Shown here in pieces: positions 51,356-56,000 of a stretch of DNA of 56,000 nucleotides (its first letter is position 1; every line of letters begins with the position of its first letter). Both the position numbers and the translations under genes were made by a program. The notes beneath the pieces were generated by a model. It saw only the letters and a program-made list of their open reading frames with translations. It made no database searches and was not told the origin of the DNA. The stretch is from assembly GCF_026151205.1 (NCBI RefSeq), contig NC_087075.1, forward strand, positions 374,001 through 430,000, written 5' to 3'. The DNA comes from Bolinopsis microptera (Eukaryota; Ctenophora; Tentaculata; Lobata; Bolinopsidae).

Positions 51356-51401
51356 GCTGGGCGCGTTTTACCACCCCAGATCCCCCCCCCCCCCAGTACA
51401 A
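51356..51401. other. Spacer at the centre of the palindrome
   Basis: About 46 nt (GCTGGGCGCGTTTTACCACC, then a 14-C run) separate the arms. The inner arm ends share CACATATTGTGATAG and ACAAGTTGA. Confidence 0.8.
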
Positions 51402-54400
51402 GAATATGTCACGTTGGTTGACTTCAACTTGTACTTTTTGATCTGGAATCTATCACAATATGTGATATTGCGAAATGTGTATCCTTCTAATGGACTGTTA
51501 CCTGTGCTGCGCCTTTAATATACACTCAGGGCTAAGTGGTTGTTACGTCCACGTGACCTCTCTCTCCACATTTTCAGTTGTCCCTGGCAAACCACTTTCA
51601 TGCTTACTCTAGCGAAGCCCCGATTAAGGATAGTGTTCTAATAAATTTAGATTAAACTGGAAATGTACCAGCGTAGGGAACATTATTTAAACTGAATGCG
51701 TGCATACCGATTATAGGTGAGATTAGAACAGTCTGTGAGTCTGAAGTTCATGATACTATTCTCAAACATTTCATAATACCGGCCAAATGTTGAGGCTTTG
51801 TTCTCGTTCATGGCAGACTGTATAATAATAGTGTATAGGTCTAAATAGTGTGGACAATAGAGAGAGATAAACACAGTATTTTAAACCAGCACTATTTCCT
51901 TCCAAAACACTTTTTTAATACTGCCTTAAAAAACACTGTAGTTTAGAGTTTTATTTTTTAGAGAGCAAAATCATCCAAGTATGTATTTTAAGGTATTTTC
52001 GTAGATCACTTTAAATCATTTAAATTAAACTCGGGCCTGTTTTTATATACTTTTAGGAACACTGGTAAACAACTTCCTCTGCAAATTCTTTAAACACTGT
52101 TGGGGGACTTGGGGCGGAGGAAAAATTCAACTTCTCTGCCAATGTGCGTCCAGGAGATTAAACTAGGAACCTTTCGGCAAAATACTCTCGTTAATGGAAA
52201 GAATCTTTCTAGATCAAAAGATAACAAAAAAATGATAAAATATCATTGATTTGAAGAACGATCTGGACGTTTCGACGGAAACAGGGAGGCGACCTTTTCG
52301 GCAATCTGCCAAGACTATTATTAGGTTGTTCCATGGACTTACGGTTTTTTAATAACTGCTGCTGTTAACAGGTATTTTATACTAGATGGATTAATTAATA
52401 GTAATTAATTAAAAACAAATTAAGAATTTGCATTTTTTAAAACTAATGGTCAGCAGTTTATAATTAATAATGTGGAAAGACATGTGGGGTCTCAAGGTTT
52501 GATGGTTTAAGAATATGTCTTAAATTTTGGAGAAAATTCAATCAGAAATATTTATCCAAATAATTAATCTGTTTTTCGCCGTTATAAATGCAAGTTGTAG
52601 TTGCTGATAAAAATTCGGTACACGCTACAATTACAAGGAAATCTCGTGAAATAAGTGTGTTGAACTTGCCGTATATTAATTGAACATATTATATCTCCTC
52701 ATTAAAAAGCTATTATGAGAAGTTTGGTCAGCATGTGAGCAGCGAGGACACACAAATTTCAGTTTCATGTTTGGTATATTAAGGAATAGTTTCTAATCAA
52801 CAGGTATTTTCTTTAATCGAAATAGCTCTGAAAAAAAAACCAAAAAAAACCAAGCATGATCGTAGTGTGTATTTCTTAATGAGTGGTTACCAAAAAGGCA
52901 CCATCAATTGCTTCAATTATTAATGGCAGTCGAATTGATTTATGAAAGTAAAATCAACCTGATACATTCGTAACTTTAATCAGTGTTCTCTTGCAAATAT
53001 TGTTCCTGTGCATGTTTAAAATGCTAAATTCTTCTCAAAAACAAAAAAACCTCATTTAGCAAGGACATTGTTTTATGCCAATTCAAATTAAATAATAAAT
53101 TAAATACAGTAAAAATTAAATAAATTACAAATTCATGGAATTTACCTCATTCGTACGAAGCAGATTATCGTTAATGACGAGAGAAGGACCGTTAACTTGT
53201 GTGTTTTTTACACACTCTTCTGACAGGGGTACATCTTCCACCTTTCTGGAATGGGCCCCGCTGTATCGACTGAAAACATCTCTGTTATTTGTGGAATGTG
53301 ATTATTGGGGCGATAAAGTCTAAAGTCTAAAGTTATGATTTTTTTCATTCTTGGTTTGAAGTTTTAAAAAAATTGTGCCTATCCCAATCCGAACACTTCG
53401 AATAATTAATAAAGCATTTTACAACTTAAAATTCTATAGATAAGTGCTGAGAAGGTTATAATTAGATGTTGTAAGGCTCGGCAGGTGACAGCGATAATAG
53501 GGATACAAGAGTAATCACATGGATGTTTGATCTAGGATGTACACAGATAAGATAGTGTTAGAAGGGAAAAAGTTTAGCAATAATTCGATGTGGAAAAGTA
53601 CATTTATAAGATCGTTGTTTTATGTACTTGAATAATTTTGGTGTCCTTAAACTTTGGGGAAGATTTCCTACTTGAAAATGATGCCAAAAAGGCCTGTGTT
53701 GTTCATCGTCTTACATAACTGATGTCTTATTAGTTTAATGGTCTTTACTGAAGTTCCAGAATTCAAGATGTATGCAATCCTACATATCCGATAGTAGTAC
53801 TGAAAGTCGTTGAATTACAAAAGTAATTATACTTCCCATGTTTTTGAAGGAGCGTCATGACTTGCTTTGATGATACCAAGTACACAAATACTGATAGAAC
53901 GAATAGCGGCCAATGCAAGCAATGGTTTGCGAAAAAATTGCAGTGGTACGGTCAATAGTGCGGTTCGCCACCCACCGCCACTTTTAATATGTTGCTTCTG
54001 TCGTTACAGAGCTGACGGGAGAGACAGTCCAAATGGGAGACAGTCCTATCGTTTATCACCATTTTACAGTAAGGAACCGAAGGAAACGGTCAATATGCTA
54101 TAATGTCGTTTTGACTTTGAGGACTTGAGAGGGAGAGTGCCCGGTGTGACTTTGAATCACACCGTACATTTACCATTTAGATCCTTTGATCCTTATGATA
54201 ATCTAATCGGGGAAAATTCCATGCTTTATTGCGTAATCTCGTTTAAATGTTGTGGGTATTTCTCTTCATTGCAGATTTTGTCAGAGGTAGGGAGAGAAGA
54301 AAGTGCACGTTTGAAATATTGATCGACCACAAAGCGGGAAATCTATCAGAGTTACATTTGCGTCACACTGAACAAGGATACATTATAGAATATTATACCA

Positions 54401-56000
54401 CAATAGGGGGGGAATCCCCCCCCCCCCCCACCCGGGGGCCGCACAACTTGGACTTAAGCTGGGACAGGCTGTCAGGAATTCAGTTTGTGTGTAGTTGTTA
54501 TATTGTGCTATATTAGACATTTGTATACCAACTTGTTATGATCTCAAATGTTGTGCAAATTGCTGTCTATTGGGACACTTTTAGTGTAATATTGGTAGTG
54601 TTTCCTTATTGTAGGGTGAAAACACCCCCCCCCCTCCCTCCGTATTTAAATAATCAACTCTTGTAGTCAAGATTCGGTCCCAGATTATGTGGTAATGTTG
54701 TAGTGTCCGGTGTCCGTAATCAGGCTATTTCTTAGATCACCGGTCCAGATCAGCTGACTGCGATAGCATATCACGTGCGTCACGTTTAAGGTCACGTGAT
54801 TGACAAATGGGTTGAGTCACGAGACACAGAAAACGGACTAGCGGCAGTGAGAACAGGTTGCTAAACACTGTTATTGCTGTGAGCACAGAAACCGTTTTAT
54901 GACGTTCTGTACTTGATTTCCAGGAACAATGACGTTCAGCTTTGAAAAAGCATGGTCAAAATTGCTGTCACCCAAAAGGTTCACAAATCCACAGGAATAT
55001 TGCGGAAAGTGAGGAAAATGAGAAACAGTCATGAACTGTTTCTGCAGGAATCTATCAGCCATTCAAATGCTCAACATTTAAGTTCAACATTACTATAAAG
55101 TAAAGTAATATAACATAATGTATAATAATTACAGTTATTTATTTATATGATATGGTTGCACCGCCTCGCCCCGCTCAGCCCACCCTGTCCCCAGCGACAT
55201 AGTCCCCAAATATTCAAAACAGCTCGTTCGATAGACGTCGGACTGCAAACGATTAATTATACTCAGAAATATTGTTTTGAAAGATTAGGTTATTATCAGG
55301 TTTTAATTATAGGGTTCATTTACCATGATCGTGAACTTGCAAGTTGAATTGGGGGACGAAGCTTAATCATTGTCTTCTATAATTGTACAATTTACAAATA
55401 TAGGGGTAAACTGTAGGGTAGTTGGAGGTATACTCACTTTTACATCTGAGCTTGAGAAGGATGGGGCCGGGGGGGGGGAGGGGGGTGGGGTGTAGGGAGG
55501 GGGTGGTTCGTTGGTGGTAAACTCACTTTTATATCTGAGTTGAGAAGATTGGTCCGTTTAAAAGCTCTGACCGGAGCATGATAAAGGTTCTGCGACTCGC
55601 GTGAGTATTATTAATCGTGAAAAGAAGTCGTTCTTATACGATATCAAAACTGTCTGCACTTCTCCGTCCACTGCAGGGTTAGGACTGCTCTGAAAAGGAA
55701 TGTTTAAGTAAGTGATGTTTTAAGTAAGTAACACAGGTTATCATTATAATAAATGTAATTTTATAATGAAAAACATGCAGACGTGTATACTGATATTGTT
55801 TCATAATGCATATTATACTCAGCCATCAATCTGTATGTACAATTTTGGCCCAAGTGGCAACAGTTAGGTCGTGAATGGTTTGAGGGTTTAATCAAATTCA
55901 CGACGACCCACAATATATAATTAATTACCAAATAGTAAACTGTAATAATAAAATTTAACTTAATAATTTTATAATAATAACTTAAAGCGAATCGACGCAT
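51402..56000 (-). repeat. Right arm of giant inverted repeat, runs to window end
   Basis: Mirror of 46712-51355. At the window edge it still matches 46712-46730 (TTCGCTTTAAG on the minus strand), so it may continue into the exon at 46569-46728. A minus-strand frame at 54871-55062 (FLQKQFMTVSHFPHFPQYSC and on, ending RFLCSQQ) looks protein-like. Its left-arm counterpart lies in the corrupted G-poor zone, so it cannot be cross-checked. Confidence 0.92.

Noticed and set aside
54247-54516. Plus-strand open frame in the right arm
   Set aside because: The mirrored left arm does not keep the frame, and the arm is indel-rich.

Overview
The window is metazoan nuclear DNA. It carries a conserved cytosolic aspartyl-tRNA synthetase gene split into 12 exons with GT-AG introns and an intact NUBP1-type Fe-S assembly gene. 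These sit among AT-rich non-coding DNA crowded with DNA transposon miniatures, foldback elements, LINE retrotransposons, minisatellites and a satellite. No bacterial operons, tRNA, rRNA or CRISPR structures were seen. The species cannot be named from this sequence; a marine invertebrate is likely.

Layout: (1) 1-12,000, minus strand: DARS1, all 12 coding exons (521 codons), with introns holding several repeat families. These include a 1.6 kb foldback built of AGCGCT-type units, TA-flanked palindromes, poly-G/C-ended miniature elements, a 24-bp minisatellite and GC-rich repeats. Two of its exons have their 3' end plus splice donor duplicated in tandem. (2) 12,000-13,300: a 20-bp tandem repeat and a mariner-like miniature element just upstream of DARS1. 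(3) 13,300-19,600: gene-poor, with one weak hAT-like scrap. (4) 19,630-22,840: a ~91-bp satellite rich in single-base indels. (5) 22,850-26,440: repeats plus two or three candidate exons of an unrecognised minus-strand gene. (6) 26,521-27,468: NUBP1, minus strand, without introns. (7) 28,500-35,200: a graveyard of related fragments encoding a zinc-knuckle plus nuclease-like domain. One open copy sits between ~80-bp inverted repeats; pieces of two other reverse-transcriptase families and a 5'-truncated LINE tail are also here. (8) 35,200-43,000, minus strand: a near full-length CR1/L2-like LINE. Its ORF1 combines an AlkB-type 2-oxoglutarate/Fe(II) dioxygenase domain with an SGNH hydrolase; its ORF2 has an endonuclease, a Cys-rich linker and RT. 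ORF2 is interrupted by a 2.1 kb foldback transposon with an 8-bp target duplication. (9) 43,350-46,730: poly-G/C elements, CA and CT microsatellites, and candidate exons of a GPR107/108-like secreted or membrane protein. (10) 46,712-56,000: one giant inverted repeat (arms about 4.6 kb, spacer about 46 nt). Arm differences are mostly single-base indels and one stretch is almost G-free, which points to a fold-back read or unpolished assembly.

The most novel biological candidate is the LINE whose first ORF fuses an AlkB-like demethylase domain to the SGNH esterase. The palindrome at the right end should be resolved before any gene there is trusted.
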